Positions 23,211-32,742 of a stretch of DNA of 64,000 nucleotides are shown piece by piece. The stretch covers positions 1,428,093 through 1,492,092 of the forward strand of contig JADWQD010000009.1 in the NCBI GenBank assembly GCA_016110215.1, given 5' to 3'. This stretch comes from Capronia americana. Taxonomy: Eukaryota; Ascomycota; Eurotiomycetes; Chaetothyriales; Herpotrichiellaceae. The position numbers were made by a program, and so were the translations under genes. Numbering within the stretch: position 1 is the stretch's first letter; every line of letters begins with the position of its first letter. A model generated the notes under the pieces. It was not told the origin of the DNA and ran no database searches. It saw only the letters and a program-made list of their open reading frames with translations.

Positions 23211-23923
23211 GGCAATAGAAGGCCCAGATCATGAAATATCCCACGGCAGCCGTCAAGGCTAGTCGAGAGAAATTGGAGGGATGTCTCTGGTAGAGTAGCG
23301 CCGCAAGAACGTAGCATGAAGCACACACAAGGATTTCACTCTCGGGTGAGAAGGACATTGGAGAGGTAGACGAACAAGAGGTGGTTGAGTTGTAGATGAG
23401 GTGCAAGTGAGAATTCGTGGCTGGGGGGCAATCTGGAAATACCGACCGACTTACGTTGGGTAACCACTGCTTCATGATTCACCTTCAGGACAGAGCGAAC
23501 AAGTGACCTAACGACTCTATGAAGCCAGCAGAGCTCGCATTGTCGAGACCTAGAAACAACGCAGTGATCGCAGGCTTCGTGGCCTTCAGAGTATTAGCCA
23601 ACAGAACCTTGCTTCAAGCCTCGCCTCGCCTGTCTAGTCATCTTGAACATATGGCCAGGTCCGAATAACTAGGCCGGCTAAATCAAGGAAGCGCTTTCCT
23701 TTCCCGCTGTAGCCATCAATGTAAAAAGAGAAGTGGAAACGACCTGAGTTAAGCCTGAGGGAGAGGTGAATGGAAGATGGGGTCAGCAGAAACAAGGCTA
23801 ACCTAATTCAGTTAACCAATGTTTACTTAGCGTTTAATCTGGAAGGAGCGCCGTCCATTCTCAACATCGCAGCGCAGTCGAGAAATCCGACGCCACTTAC
23901 TGCATACCCCAGGACTCGGAAGC
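23211..23923. other. Divergent promoter region
   Basis: Shared upstream DNA of the unrecognised minus-strand gene and the Rsm1-like gene. A minus-strand ATG at 23475 followed after seven codons by an excellent donor (GTAAGTCGG) could be a 5' leader exon or a short upstream ORF. Nothing else is supported. Confidence 0.4.
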
Positions 23924-25210
23924 ATGTCATACGCAATCGAGACGAAGAAGCGCAAGTTTGATCGCATCCTTGAGGCGCTGACCGATAGCGTTGCTTCCCC
24001 TGCTGCCTCCCCATCCCGGCCTTCGCTCAACTCTCTCAATAACGCCTCTGCCACCTCACTCACTCAGGACACAGCTTCGGACTCTTCTAAGAGACGGCGC
24101 ATAACGCCTACCTCAGGGCCTGCGAATTCCGTGCCTTCCACGTCGACTGACCTTACGGGTCACTATCTTCCCTCCAGTCGGCCTGCCTTTCTGCAACGGC
24201 TAGAAACGTTCCGATACGTTACGAAATGGCACGTTCCTTCTACGGATCCCATCAATGCAGCTGCGTGGGCGAAGCGAGGATGGGTTTGTGTCGACACGGA
24301 CACAGTGGCCTGTGGCTCTTGCAAAGAGAGGCTTTACGTTGACCTTAGCGTCGACAACGAGTTGCTTAAGGCCAAGAAGCAAGATGGTGAAGCTGTCAAT
24401 GGTGAAGAAGCAGCAAAAGATGAAGAGGACGATTTTGCCATTTCTTCTGAAGTCTATGACAACATCGTTCAACGATACCGGGATATGATCGTTACTGCGC
24501 ATGCAGAAGGCTGTCTCTGGCGGAAGCGCGGGTGTGATGCATCAATTCAGCGCATCGAAGGTCTCTTGAACACCCACCTGGCCCTGTCCGGTCTGCGAAG
24601 TCGCTATGACAGTCTCATGAGCCACCCAGAGGAGATTCCTCGTGTGGAGTCTCTCCCGTCCACCACATGGATCGACCCGGAAGAGCTTGATCAATTTCAA
24701 TCAAACACAGGAGAAACTCCCGATATTCACGCACTCATACTCGCGATTTGTGGCTGGGAAAGGAAATCCGACGATGTCATAGAATGTCGGCATTGTTTCC
24801 GCAGTCTGGGTCTCTGGTTGTACCGCGGAGAAGCTCCCGCAATTGGTAAATTGGACGCCGTGGATAATCATCTGGAGTACTGTCCCTGGAGGCTAGCTGG
24901 GGCACAAGACACCGAAATTCAGATCGCCCACAGTAGCAGCTCTACTGGTGAAGTTTTGTCGCAGAAAGAGCGAGTCCCAGGCTGGGTGTTGGTATACCTC
25001 GCAATCGCGAAGAATAATAGACAGAGACGACCTAAGCGATCTACCTCTGTCACGGCATCTGAGCCAGCCTCGAGCAAGACCAGCGACGAATCAACAACGT
25101 CGCAGCAGAGGGAGAAGAAGATGAAGGACTTGCTGAGGAGGATCAAGGAGATCAAAAAGCCTTTCAATGTCAGAGGACTTCTTAAGAGGAAGGATAAGCC
25201 CAAGACATGA
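23924..25210 (+). CDS. rsm1: C3HC zinc finger protein, Rsm1/NIPA-like
   Basis: Homologue of fission yeast Rsm1, linked to nuclear mRNA export, and of human NIPA/ZC3HC1, a nuclear-basket protein. Intronless, 428 aa. Two BIR-like zinc modules are visible. The first (about residues 90-205) has WAKRGWVCVDTDTVACGSC and the distal ligands in HAEGCLWRKRGCD. The second (about 270-330) has CGWERKSDDVIECRHCFRSLGLW and HLEYCPWR. These correspond to the zf-C3HC and Rsm1 C-terminal families. The N-terminus is basic and Ser-rich (TKKRKFDRILEAL, SSKRRRITP) and the C-terminus ends in a Lys-rich tail, both in line with nuclear localisation. The role in export is known for the family and only inferred here. 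Confidence 0.9.
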   Translation: MSYAIETKKRKFDRILEALTDSVASPAASPSRPSLNSLNNASATSLTQDTASDSSKRRRITPTSGPANSVPSTSTDLTGHYLPSSRPAFLQRLETFRYVTKWHVPSTDPINAAAWAKRGWVCVDTDTVACGSCKERLYVDLSVDNELLKAKKQDGEAVNGEEAAKDEEDDFAISSEVYDNIVQRYRDMIVTAHAEGCLWRKRGCDASIQRIEGLLNTHLALSGLRSRYDSLMSHPEEIPRVESLPSTTWIDPEELDQFQSNTGETPDIHALILAICGWERKSDDVIECRHCFRSLGLWLYRGEAPAIGKLDAVDNHLEYCPWRLAGAQDTEIQIAHSSSSTGEVLSQKERVPGWVLVYLAIAKNNRQRRPKRSTSVTASEPASSKTSDESTTSQQREKKMKDLLRRIKEIKKPFNVRGLLKRKDKPKT

Positions 25211-26653
25211 TCCATCCAGCATCCAGTGCGCAGCATCCCCGGCGCAGGAGCTCCTCCGTTGGTATGTGCTGACGGGGGTATTGAGGATGTCTGACATGGA
25301 TGTAATACTCGCTGTTCTTGGCTGGTAACCTCCTGCATGAACTGAAACCCGGCGTCTCATATTATAATTCCTGGATGACTTCTCCCGACCGGCCAGTGGA
25401 GGTAGCACCTCACATCTCGGTCCTCGGGGTGTACGTCGTTTCCCACCTACAGTCCGTCGCTGGAGCCAGGGCATCCGCGCTTCAGTTCAGTGTTGTCCTC
25501 GTTGTTCCTGCTGGGCGGCAAGTTCTGGTCATTCTCAGCTACTACATTTCTTTAATGCGTGGCTGACTCCTCAGCAAAAGTGGCAGTACATGCGAAGTGA
25601 GCACAACATATAGATGCAAGCTGAAGACGAAAACACTCCAAAGGCGCCGATGAGCTCAAGCACGGGAACACCCCACGCCGGAAGCCGAGGAACAGACACT
25701 GTGACAGCCATCCGTCTATCGAGGGCAACATGCTAGATATTACCACGTCACGTCCTGTCTGGCTTGAAGTTGAAAACTGCACAATTCACGTTGTGGATCC
25801 CGTGGTCATTGTCTGGGACCTTGCCCATGGTTGCAAAGTTCACGCTCTAGATGGCTGAGCTCGAAAACGAGCAACTCAGTCTGCCACGGCCACCCATGGA
25901 GAGTCATGGTGCGACGAATGAAAGTCCAACAACTGCACTGTGAATGGACGAAATCGACCAGGACGACTTTCAAGCGATCCGTACCAAAGTTCTCAAGACA
26001 AGCGTGCTGCTGCTGCGGAGTTGAATCAGGGACGGAGGTTGAAAAAGACGCTCAAGTCTCAAATACTCTATGTTTCCAAGCTGGATGCCTCGCCTGACCT
26101 GGTCTCATCTGTCCGGCTTTTGTGATGTTCGAATCTGGTGGGATTGGATGAGAATTCAGCCGCGGCCTCCGCCCGAACTGTAACAACCATTACTAACTGC
26201 GAATGCGAATGCGGATGTGTTATTTATATGTGTATGTGCTGTCCACGGACGGGGTGTAGCCTAAAGCCAACTTGGTGTTGAAGAGATGAGTGTGAGACAG
26301 GGAAGACTAGCATGATCTGCATGATAAGCCGAGCGGAGATGGACAGGGTGAAGTGGATGGCCCTCACGGCGGTATACACTCACTGTACTGTGTAGATAAG
26401 GCGGCAGAAGGTGTTGAACCATGATGACAAGCAACAGGGAGGAGGAGATCTGTGCCGTCAAAGAAACGCGCCCCATGTCGTCACGGCTCGCACGCAGAGC
26501 AAGGCGGCCCCGTCAGGTTCGGTTCGCGTCCACATACAGGATGTATCTCGCACGGAGGCAACCGTGGATGGCCCGCGGTCCGAATTCCAGGTTACGTACT
26601 TGTAGCAACTTGCTCGCGACGTCGCGGTCCCGATCCCGAGGAAGCACCTTGGC
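25211..26653. other. Intergenic, no gene seen
   Basis: About 1.4 kb between the 3' ends of the Rsm1-like gene and the phosphoglycerate dehydrogenase gene. Open frames are short and unlike protein. No repeats or RNA genes were noticed. Confidence 0.5.
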
Positions 26654-28515
26654 TCATAACGTCACGCTACTTACGCTCAACACGCCCTTGGCGTTGACCA
26701 ACTCTTTCTTTACCGCCTCTCCGACTTCCTTGTCGACGCCCAGGATCATCAGCGCCTCGGTCGTCTCTTTGGCTTGCGCGTCAGCCAGCCCCAACGTCGA
26801 CGCGGCAGAATAGGTGGCCGGCGCGACGCTCATGAAGTTGATGTTCACGCCCTCTCTGCCCAAGATACTGCCCACGAGGCCGATCTTGCCGGGGGAATCG
26901 TAGTTGTGACAGATCAGCAGCGTGCCGTCCGGGACGAAGGACGTGGCGAAGCGGTCGACCCGGCTGATGAAGGGGGAGTTGTCGCTGCAGTAGCCGGAGA
27001 TGATGTGCTGTTTGGTGCCTTCGCCGGGACCGGGGTTCGACTGGACCGTGGGTGTTTCGATGGCGCTGGAGTGACGAGACAGCGAGGGTGCTCGACTGGC
27101 CGGTCGCACGACGAGCGTCACCAGGCTGGAATAGGCCTGCGTGGACGGGTCGCGGGATTTCTGCTCGTTGACGAAGATGCCGCGTTCCTTGGCGACCATT
27201 TCGGCGTTGACGATGTTGACGTTGAAGCCTTCCGCGTCCGAGATGGGGGACGTGAGGCCCTTGATCAGTGCCGCGAAGAGCGGTTTCGTGGACGACATGT
27301 TGGCTATCTCGCCCTCGTAGATCAGGTCGAAGGTATTCATGTTTCTGCGGTGCAGCGGTTGATTTGGCGATGTGAAGTGCTGGGTGTACAGCGAGCCCAT
27401 CTTCTCGACGAGGCGGACGAACGGCTGCAGCGTCTTGTACTCTGCTGGCAAGATGATGGGGGCGTTGACAGCGCTTCGGGGCAGGTCTCCGGCGAGGATC
27501 TGCAGGACCTGTTCGCATACGTCGATGGACACGTTCTCTTGTGCTTCGATCGTCGAGGCGCCCAGGTGAGGTGTGGCGATGCAGTTGGGATGCTGGACGA
27601 GTTTTGCCGCCCAAGAGGTAGGGTCCTTGTGCGGAGGCTCCGAGGTGAACACGTCGATTGCGGCGCCGGCGATGTGGCCGGATTCGAGGCCCGACAACAG
27701 GGCTTCTTCGTCGATGATGCCTCCGCGGGCGACGTTGAGGATCCGCGCACCGCGCTTCATTGTGTTGAGCTCCGAGGTCGAGAGCATACCACGGGTTGAT
27801 GCTAACATTGGGGTATGGATCGTGAGGAAGTCGGCGAGAGGGAGGAGCTCCGCGAGCGATTCTACGAGTTGGACATTTGCGGCCGAGGCGACAGACGGTG
27901 ACGCGTAGGGGTCTGCGGCAGCGACGTTCATGCCTAGGCCACGAGCCATTCGAGCGACGATCAGGCCGACTGGGAAACAGCATCTTGGTTGGCACAGAGC
28001 ATCTCGTCGAACGCATTGGAGGTCAACGTACCTTTGCCCAAGCCGATGATCCCCAAGGTCTTCCCTTTGACCTCGACACCGACGAGCCGGCTTCTCTCCC
28101 ACTTCCCGGCCTTGACACTCGAACAAGCGTCGGGGATGTTCCTGGCCATACTCATGAGCAAGGCAATGGTGTGCTCTGCAGCAGCTTGAATATTGCCGCT
28201 GGGCGAATTGACCACGACAATGCCGAGCCTCGTGGCGGCCGGGACATCGACGTTGTCCACCCCAACACCCGCGCGAGCAACGACTTTCAGTTTACGGGCG
28301 GCATTGAGCACGTCGGCAGTGACCTTGGTCTCAGAGCGAACCAACAAGGCATCGTATTCGGGGATGATAGAGATGAGTTGGTCTGGTGTCAAGCCTTGCT
28401 TCTCGTCAACATCAAGTGTCTTGCGGAGGAGGGCCAGGCCGTCTGCAGAGAGCTTTTCTGGACAGAGAACTCGAGCCCTGGGCACCCCGCCCTCGGTGCC
28501 GTTGGTGTTAGCCAT
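26654..28515 (-). CDS. serA: D-3-phosphoglycerate dehydrogenase
   Basis: First enzyme of serine synthesis from glycolysis: oxidises 3-phosphoglycerate with NAD in the cytosol. Exons 28515-28032 and 27969-26654 give 599 aa, the long form with an extra central domain and a C-terminal ACT domain. The nucleotide-binding loop GIIGLGKVG is split by the 62-nt intron. Catalytic residues lie in NVARGGIIDEE (Arg), DVFTSEPP (Glu) and CIATPHLGAST (His). The ACT region reads NYDSPGKIGLVGSILGREGVNINFMSV, suggesting serine feedback control. A short Ser-rich insertion (SRAPSLSRHSSAIETPTVQ) sits in the central domain, a possible phosphorylation site. An in-frame upstream ATG at 28596 would add 27 residues. 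Side activity on 2-oxoglutarate is known for relatives, which makes the neighbouring transhydrogenase gene of interest. Confidence 0.96.
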
Positions 28516-29051
28516 GCTTGCCTGTGTCCCCTGCCGGCCCGGATCTTTCTTGCACGAGGTTGGTGAGTTTGGAAAGGGCGGTGTATTTGCTCTCAACGGG
28601 TGTCTCGGACTCTATGGTGGACACCGGTCTATATACGCCGTGGAAACTGCTTGTGGGTTTTGCCGATTGTGTCTAATGTCAATTGGGGGCGGACCGCGAT
28701 GTGAGACGGGATGAAAACCAGACCAGCGAAAACGAGAGAAAAGGCCAAAGAGTTCTGCGGAGCTTTTGTTATTGACAGTACATATGCCAGACTCGAGTCG
28801 TGCAGGGTATTTCAATTTTTTTCCGTGGCCGAGCGAGAACTTGCAATTCAATTCATTCGCTGTGTGCGTCACCGTGTGAGCCAAACACAAGACAGAAACC
28901 TCGAGCAATGTGGGGGTGTGACTGGCCGAACTCGCAACCGACACCCCGCATGTTTGGGCCAATCTGGGGAAGCTGCCAACGGTCCAAACTGTCCAAACAG
29001 AGCAAACACAGCAAACACCGCAAATACAGCAAACACTCGACACCCCTTCCT
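28516..29051. other. Intergenic region upstream of serA
   Basis: Promoter side of serA and 3' side of the transhydrogenase gene. It contains a short degenerate 9-bp tandem repeat of the form AGCAAACAC near 29000-29036. No gene seen. Confidence 0.5.
29000..29036 (+). repeat. Degenerate 9-bp tandem repeat
   Basis: About four consecutive copies of a unit close to AGCAAACAC (one copy reads CGCAAATAC), just beyond the 3' end of the minus-strand transhydrogenase gene. A simple sequence without visible function. Confidence 0.6.
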
Positions 29052-30533
29052 TCAGTATTCCAGCGCTTCCTCGAACAGTCCCCTCAACTGCTCTCTCTCC
29101 TGGTTGACCTCCTCGCTCAAACTCGGGGCCAACATCAGGACTCGCTTCTGGGGCAGTGTTCCCTCCACCAGATCATCAATGCTCTCCTTCGTGAAACCCA
29201 AGTGCTTGATGCCGCGAGGCTGATCGCCCAGCTTGATAAGGAACTCCGCGAGGGCTTCGCTGAGAACTTCGCCCGCACTCTCCTTCTTCACGTTCGAGAT
29301 ATCCTTGCCAAAGCATTCTGCCGCTGCCAGATGCCGTTCGGGATTGCTTGGCCCCGTGAATCGGAACACGGCCGGGGCAGTCACCGCCACACTGACGCCA
29401 TGGGGAATGATAGGTGTCTCGACCTGGTATCCCGCATGTTTATAGCCCGGGTTCTGTCCGCTGATGGGGTAACTCATGCCGTGACACAGGTGCACACCGG
29501 CATTTCCAAATCCGACACCCGCCAGAGTTGCTGCGAGGAGCATTTCACTTTGTGCTTCATGGTCTTCAGGGTCCTTGGCCGCTCGTGGTAGATACTTGAC
29601 TGTAGCCCTGAGTGCATTTAAGGAGAAGATGTCAGAGATCGGATTGGCGCCCTGGTAAGCAGGTCGGTTGATCGGGTTGGTGGGCCTCGGTGATCTCTCG
29701 TGGTAAGGGATGGCTGTCCACGACTCCAGAGAGTGGCAGAGTACATCCAGGCCAGAAGATGCGTGCACGGCCGACGGCATGGTTCGCGTGTTGAGGGGGT
29801 CGCAAATGCCCAAGGTGGGCTTTAGATTGCGGTGGGCGATACCGGTCTTTGCTCGCTTCTCCACCAAATCGAAGATGGCGGTGCCCGTCGTCTCTGACCC
29901 TGTCCCTGCCGTGGTCGGTACAGCAACGAGCGGCTTCAATGCCTTGGTGATGGGCAGACCCTTGCCCAGGGGAGCATTGACGAAATCCAGAAAGTCCGCA
30001 TCGGGGAAGCAAGTGTACAGGTTCATCAATTTGGCGGTATCGATGACCGATCCTCCACCGACTGCGAGAAAGGCGTCTGGCTGGTACGGTTTCGCAAATG
30101 CAATGGCATCCTTGATTGAGCTGTCCTTGGGTTCCACCCGACATTTGTCGTACACGGTAAACTCAATCCCTTCCTTGGTCAACCCTTCGATGACCTGCTT
30201 CATCGCATTCAACTTGGCGACGTTGCCGTCCGTCACGACGCATACCCGCTTGGCACCCATGTTTTTGAAGTCCATTCCAACCTCTTTCGTGCAACCAGGT
30301 CCGAACCTGATCGAGCTAGCAGCCATTTCGAACGCGTAGTCTTTGGTCCGCGAATGATCGACCGGCGTTGCCAGCCGTCTCCTGGCCTCCCCGAATGCGG
30401 ATGGGGCATGATGAAAGTTGGGATTCGAGTGGCAGGGACAATTGGGAGGGTGGCCGAATTGGATGGCCTTCAAGAGAGAGGTTGACCGCTGCGCCGCGGA
30501 CCTCGCGACTCGGATGGCGGGTGAAAGAGACAT
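29052..30533 (-). CDS. adhfe1: Hydroxyacid-oxoacid transhydrogenase (iron-containing alcohol dehydrogenase), mitochondrial
   Basis: Family members oxidise 4-hydroxybutyrate while reducing 2-oxoglutarate to D-2-hydroxyglutarate in mitochondria, without free cofactor. Intronless, 493 aa from the ATG at 30533; a frame extension to 30629 exists. The N-terminus (MSLSPAIRVARSAAQRSTSL) is a basic, Ser-rich presequence. Group III (iron) alcohol dehydrogenase signatures are clear: AVGGGSVIDTAKLMNLY, VAVPTTAGTGSETTGTAIF, and metal-ligand regions SSGLDVLCHSLESW and GVHLCHGMSYPISGQNPGYKH. The insertion with TPIIPHGVSVAVTAPAVFRFTG is typical of the transhydrogenase branch rather than bacterial alcohol dehydrogenases. 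It lies head-to-tail behind serA and divergent from glyoxalase I. Confidence 0.93.
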   Translation of the reverse strand: MSLSPAIRVARSAAQRSTSLLKAIQFGHPPNCPCHSNPNFHHAPSAFGEARRRLATPVDHSRTKDYAFEMAASSIRFGPGCTKEVGMDFKNMGAKRVCVVTDGNVAKLNAMKQVIEGLTKEGIEFTVYDKCRVEPKDSSIKDAIAFAKPYQPDAFLAVGGGSVIDTAKLMNLYTCFPDADFLDFVNAPLGKGLPITKALKPLVAVPTTAGTGSETTGTAIFDLVEKRAKTGIAHRNLKPTLGICDPLNTRTMPSAVHASSGLDVLCHSLESWTAIPYHERSPRPTNPINRPAYQGANPISDIFSLNALRATVKYLPRAAKDPEDHEAQSEMLLAATLAGVGFGNAGVHLCHGMSYPISGQNPGYKHAGYQVETPIIPHGVSVAVTAPAVFRFTGPSNPERHLAAAECFGKDISNVKKESAGEVLSEALAEFLIKLGDQPRGIKHLGFTKESIDDLVEGTLPQKRVLMLAPSLSEEVNQEREQLRGLFEEALEY

Positions 30534-31164
30534 GGCTGCGCAGCTAATTCGAGAGGTATATGCTCTACAGCTCCCAGGCACGCGACAGCAAGAATCGAGG
30601 AGAGGAGATTCTGGAGAACTGCGCCCCAAAGAAGATCAAGACGATTGATATTCAGACTGCCCTAGCTCGATCTCATAGTCCCACCAACGGAAGAGCCCCA
30701 TAACAAAACAAGCAGTTGTGGAGGGCCGAGGCAAACTGTGGAGAGAGCACTGGACCAGGAGCTCTGTACGATAATTGGGTTTGAGACAGTAGAGATCAAC
30801 TCTAAGCTGTGTGATTCGACGTCCATGAGCTCCGGGTTGGAGGGCATTGGAGGAGCTCACAGATGCCATCTTCCACCGGGAAAGCCAGGCGGGCGTGAAG
30901 CCAGGACGAAGCTCGGGGCTGGTTTGGCGGCAAGACGTGCGACGCATCGCGGGGTTCAGCGCCTAAACCCGCACGCCCGGTAGAAATCCGGTGAGGGGGA
31001 GAAGTGCGCGTCACGCCAAAGCAGTGCCCCACGTCATCTTGCTGCCCCCCAGAGCCACGCCCTCAGCATCATCACCGTAAATTCAATGATGCGCAACTGA
31101 AAGCAGTGCCTCCGGCAGTTTGCATGACTTGCTCGTAAGCAACTCGCAAGATTCGCCTCAATCG
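30534..31164. other. Divergent promoter region (transhydrogenase / glyoxalase I)
   Basis: About 630 bp shared upstream region of two mitochondrial or detoxification genes. No gene seen. I see no clear TATA box or known operator. Confidence 0.5.
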
Positions 31165-32256
31165 ATGCTTTCTCGCTTCGCATCCCGCCTGCCACGACTC
31201 CAACAGCTGCGACAACATTTCCAGCTCGCCTCGATCACAAACACATTCACGTCAACGAGCTCATCGGCCGCTACCATGTCGGCTCCAGATCACTCCAAAT
31301 GGAAGTTCAACCACACCATGCTCCGGGTCAAGGACCCCCAGAAGTCGCTCGACTACTACAAGCTGCTCGGTCTGAGTCTCATCAACAAGCTGGACTTCCC
31401 CGAGAACAAGTTCTGCCTGTATTTCCTCGCCTACGATGGACCCAGCTCCGCGAGCACAAATGCGCACTGGACCGACCGAGAAGGCGTCATCGAACTGACC
31501 CATAATTACGGCACCGAGTCGGACGATTCGTACACAACGAACAACGGCAATAAAGAACCCCACAAGGGCTTCGGCCACATCTGCATCTCCGTCGATAACC
31601 TCCAAGCAGCATGCCAGCGCATCGAGGATGCCGGGTATAAGTTCCAGAAGAAGTTGACGGACGGTCGGATGAGGAGTATTGCGTTTGCACTTGATCCGGA
31701 CGGGTATTGGGTCGAGATTATAGGACAGAAGCCGGTCGATCAGACCGAGGGCGTCAAGGAAACAGACACCCAGAGCTACAGGATGAATCACAGCATGATT
31801 CGGGTCAAGGATCCCGAGAAGAGCTTGAAATTCTACCAAGAGGTCATGGGGATGTCGCTTATGCGTACCTCTGAGCAGAAAGAAGCAGGCTTCACCTTGT
31901 ACTTTTTGGGGTATCCAGGTTCCTATGGCATTCCGGACCCCAAAGACTCGCCGAACGGGGTCAATCCACTTGCCGGCAAAGAAGGTCTGCTTGAGCTGAC
32001 GTGGAACTACGGGACCGAAAAGGAAGAAGGCAAGGTATACCACAACGGCAATGATCAGCCTCAAGGCTTCGGACACATCTGCATCAGTGTCGACGAGCTT
32101 GACAAAGCGTGCCAGTTTATGGAGGAGAAGGGCGTGAACTGGAAGAAGAGGCTCACAGACGGCAGAATGAAGAACGTGGCTTTTGTGCTGGATCCAGATG
32201 ACTACTGGGTTGAGATCATTCAGAATGAGACGCTGAAGAAAACGGCCGACTGGTGA
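31165..32256 (+). CDS. glo1: Lactoylglutathione lyase (glyoxalase I), two-domain type
   Basis: Converts the hemithioacetal of methylglyoxal and glutathione into S-lactoylglutathione. Intronless. The mature part is a duplicated VOC-fold monomer as in yeast: repeat one starts NHTMLRVKDPQKSLDYY, repeat two NHSMIRVKDPEKSLKFY. Each carries the metal-ligand and substrate segments (GVIELTHNYG / GLLELTWNYG, GFGHICISVD, GYWVEII / DYWVEII). Two in-frame starts matter. The ATG at 31165 adds a 37-residue, Arg-rich, acid-free leader (MLSRFASRLPRLQQLRQHFQ) that looks like a mitochondrial presequence, giving 363 aa. The ATG at 31276, in good context (ACCATG), gives a 326-aa cytosolic enzyme. An earlier ATG at 31120 is also in frame. 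Dual localisation by leaky scanning is inferred. Confidence 0.95.
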   Translation: MLSRFASRLPRLQQLRQHFQLASITNTFTSTSSSAATMSAPDHSKWKFNHTMLRVKDPQKSLDYYKLLGLSLINKLDFPENKFCLYFLAYDGPSSASTNAHWTDREGVIELTHNYGTESDDSYTTNNGNKEPHKGFGHICISVDNLQAACQRIEDAGYKFQKKLTDGRMRSIAFALDPDGYWVEIIGQKPVDQTEGVKETDTQSYRMNHSMIRVKDPEKSLKFYQEVMGMSLMRTSEQKEAGFTLYFLGYPGSYGIPDPKDSPNGVNPLAGKEGLLELTWNYGTEKEEGKVYHNGNDQPQGFGHICISVDELDKACQFMEEKGVNWKKRLTDGRMKNVAFVLDPDDYWVEIIQNETLKKTADW

Positions 32257-32742
32257 TTGAAATAAGTTTGGTGGGACGAGCATGTGGAAGCGATTCAATG
32301 ACTTAGCAGAAAAGCTGTGGATGACGTTTGGAGTTCCTGGGACGACGACGTGGTGTCCTTGTCGAGGCATTGTGCGTGGTGGAAAAAGTCAGCTGCATCT
32401 GAAGAAGACACAAATGACAGTCTCCCTGTACCATCAAATTGCTCGAGGACTGTAGGAGTAGGAGTAGACTAAGCATAGTTCGGCGGAAGTTCTCCCGAAC
32501 ATGACCGACGACGAGGACGACCAACGGCGGTTTGCCGTTCACACTCCAAACAATTTCTCCAATTACGTGCAAGACGATGACCATCAGGGATGGCGAAGAA
32601 GATGCTGCCTTCCCCTCGTTGTGGGCTTGAGCAGGCATTGTGGTAATATTATTGTGTCTGTACACGCCCTTGCGTAGTCGTACACAAGGACATATTCATA
32701 CATGTTAGGATATTGGTGAATCTCACTACCGGCTCAATAACC
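32257..32742. other. Intergenic region upstream of the sugar-acid dehydratase
   Basis: Between two genes in the same direction. No gene or RNA seen; it presumably contains the glyoxalase 3' end and the dehydratase promoter. Confidence 0.5.

Noticed and set aside
26774..27799. 341-codon open frame opposite the serA coding region
   Set aside because: It mirrors the codon structure of serA on the other strand, has no recognisable domain and no exon signals; the sense gene is certain.
29710..30339. 209-codon open frame opposite the transhydrogenase gene
   Set aside because: Shadow of a certain coding region; no domain.
31261..32370. 369-codon open frame opposite glyoxalase I
   Set aside because: It covers nearly the whole sense gene and its translation is a complement shadow of the VOC repeats (even the two repeats are mirrored).
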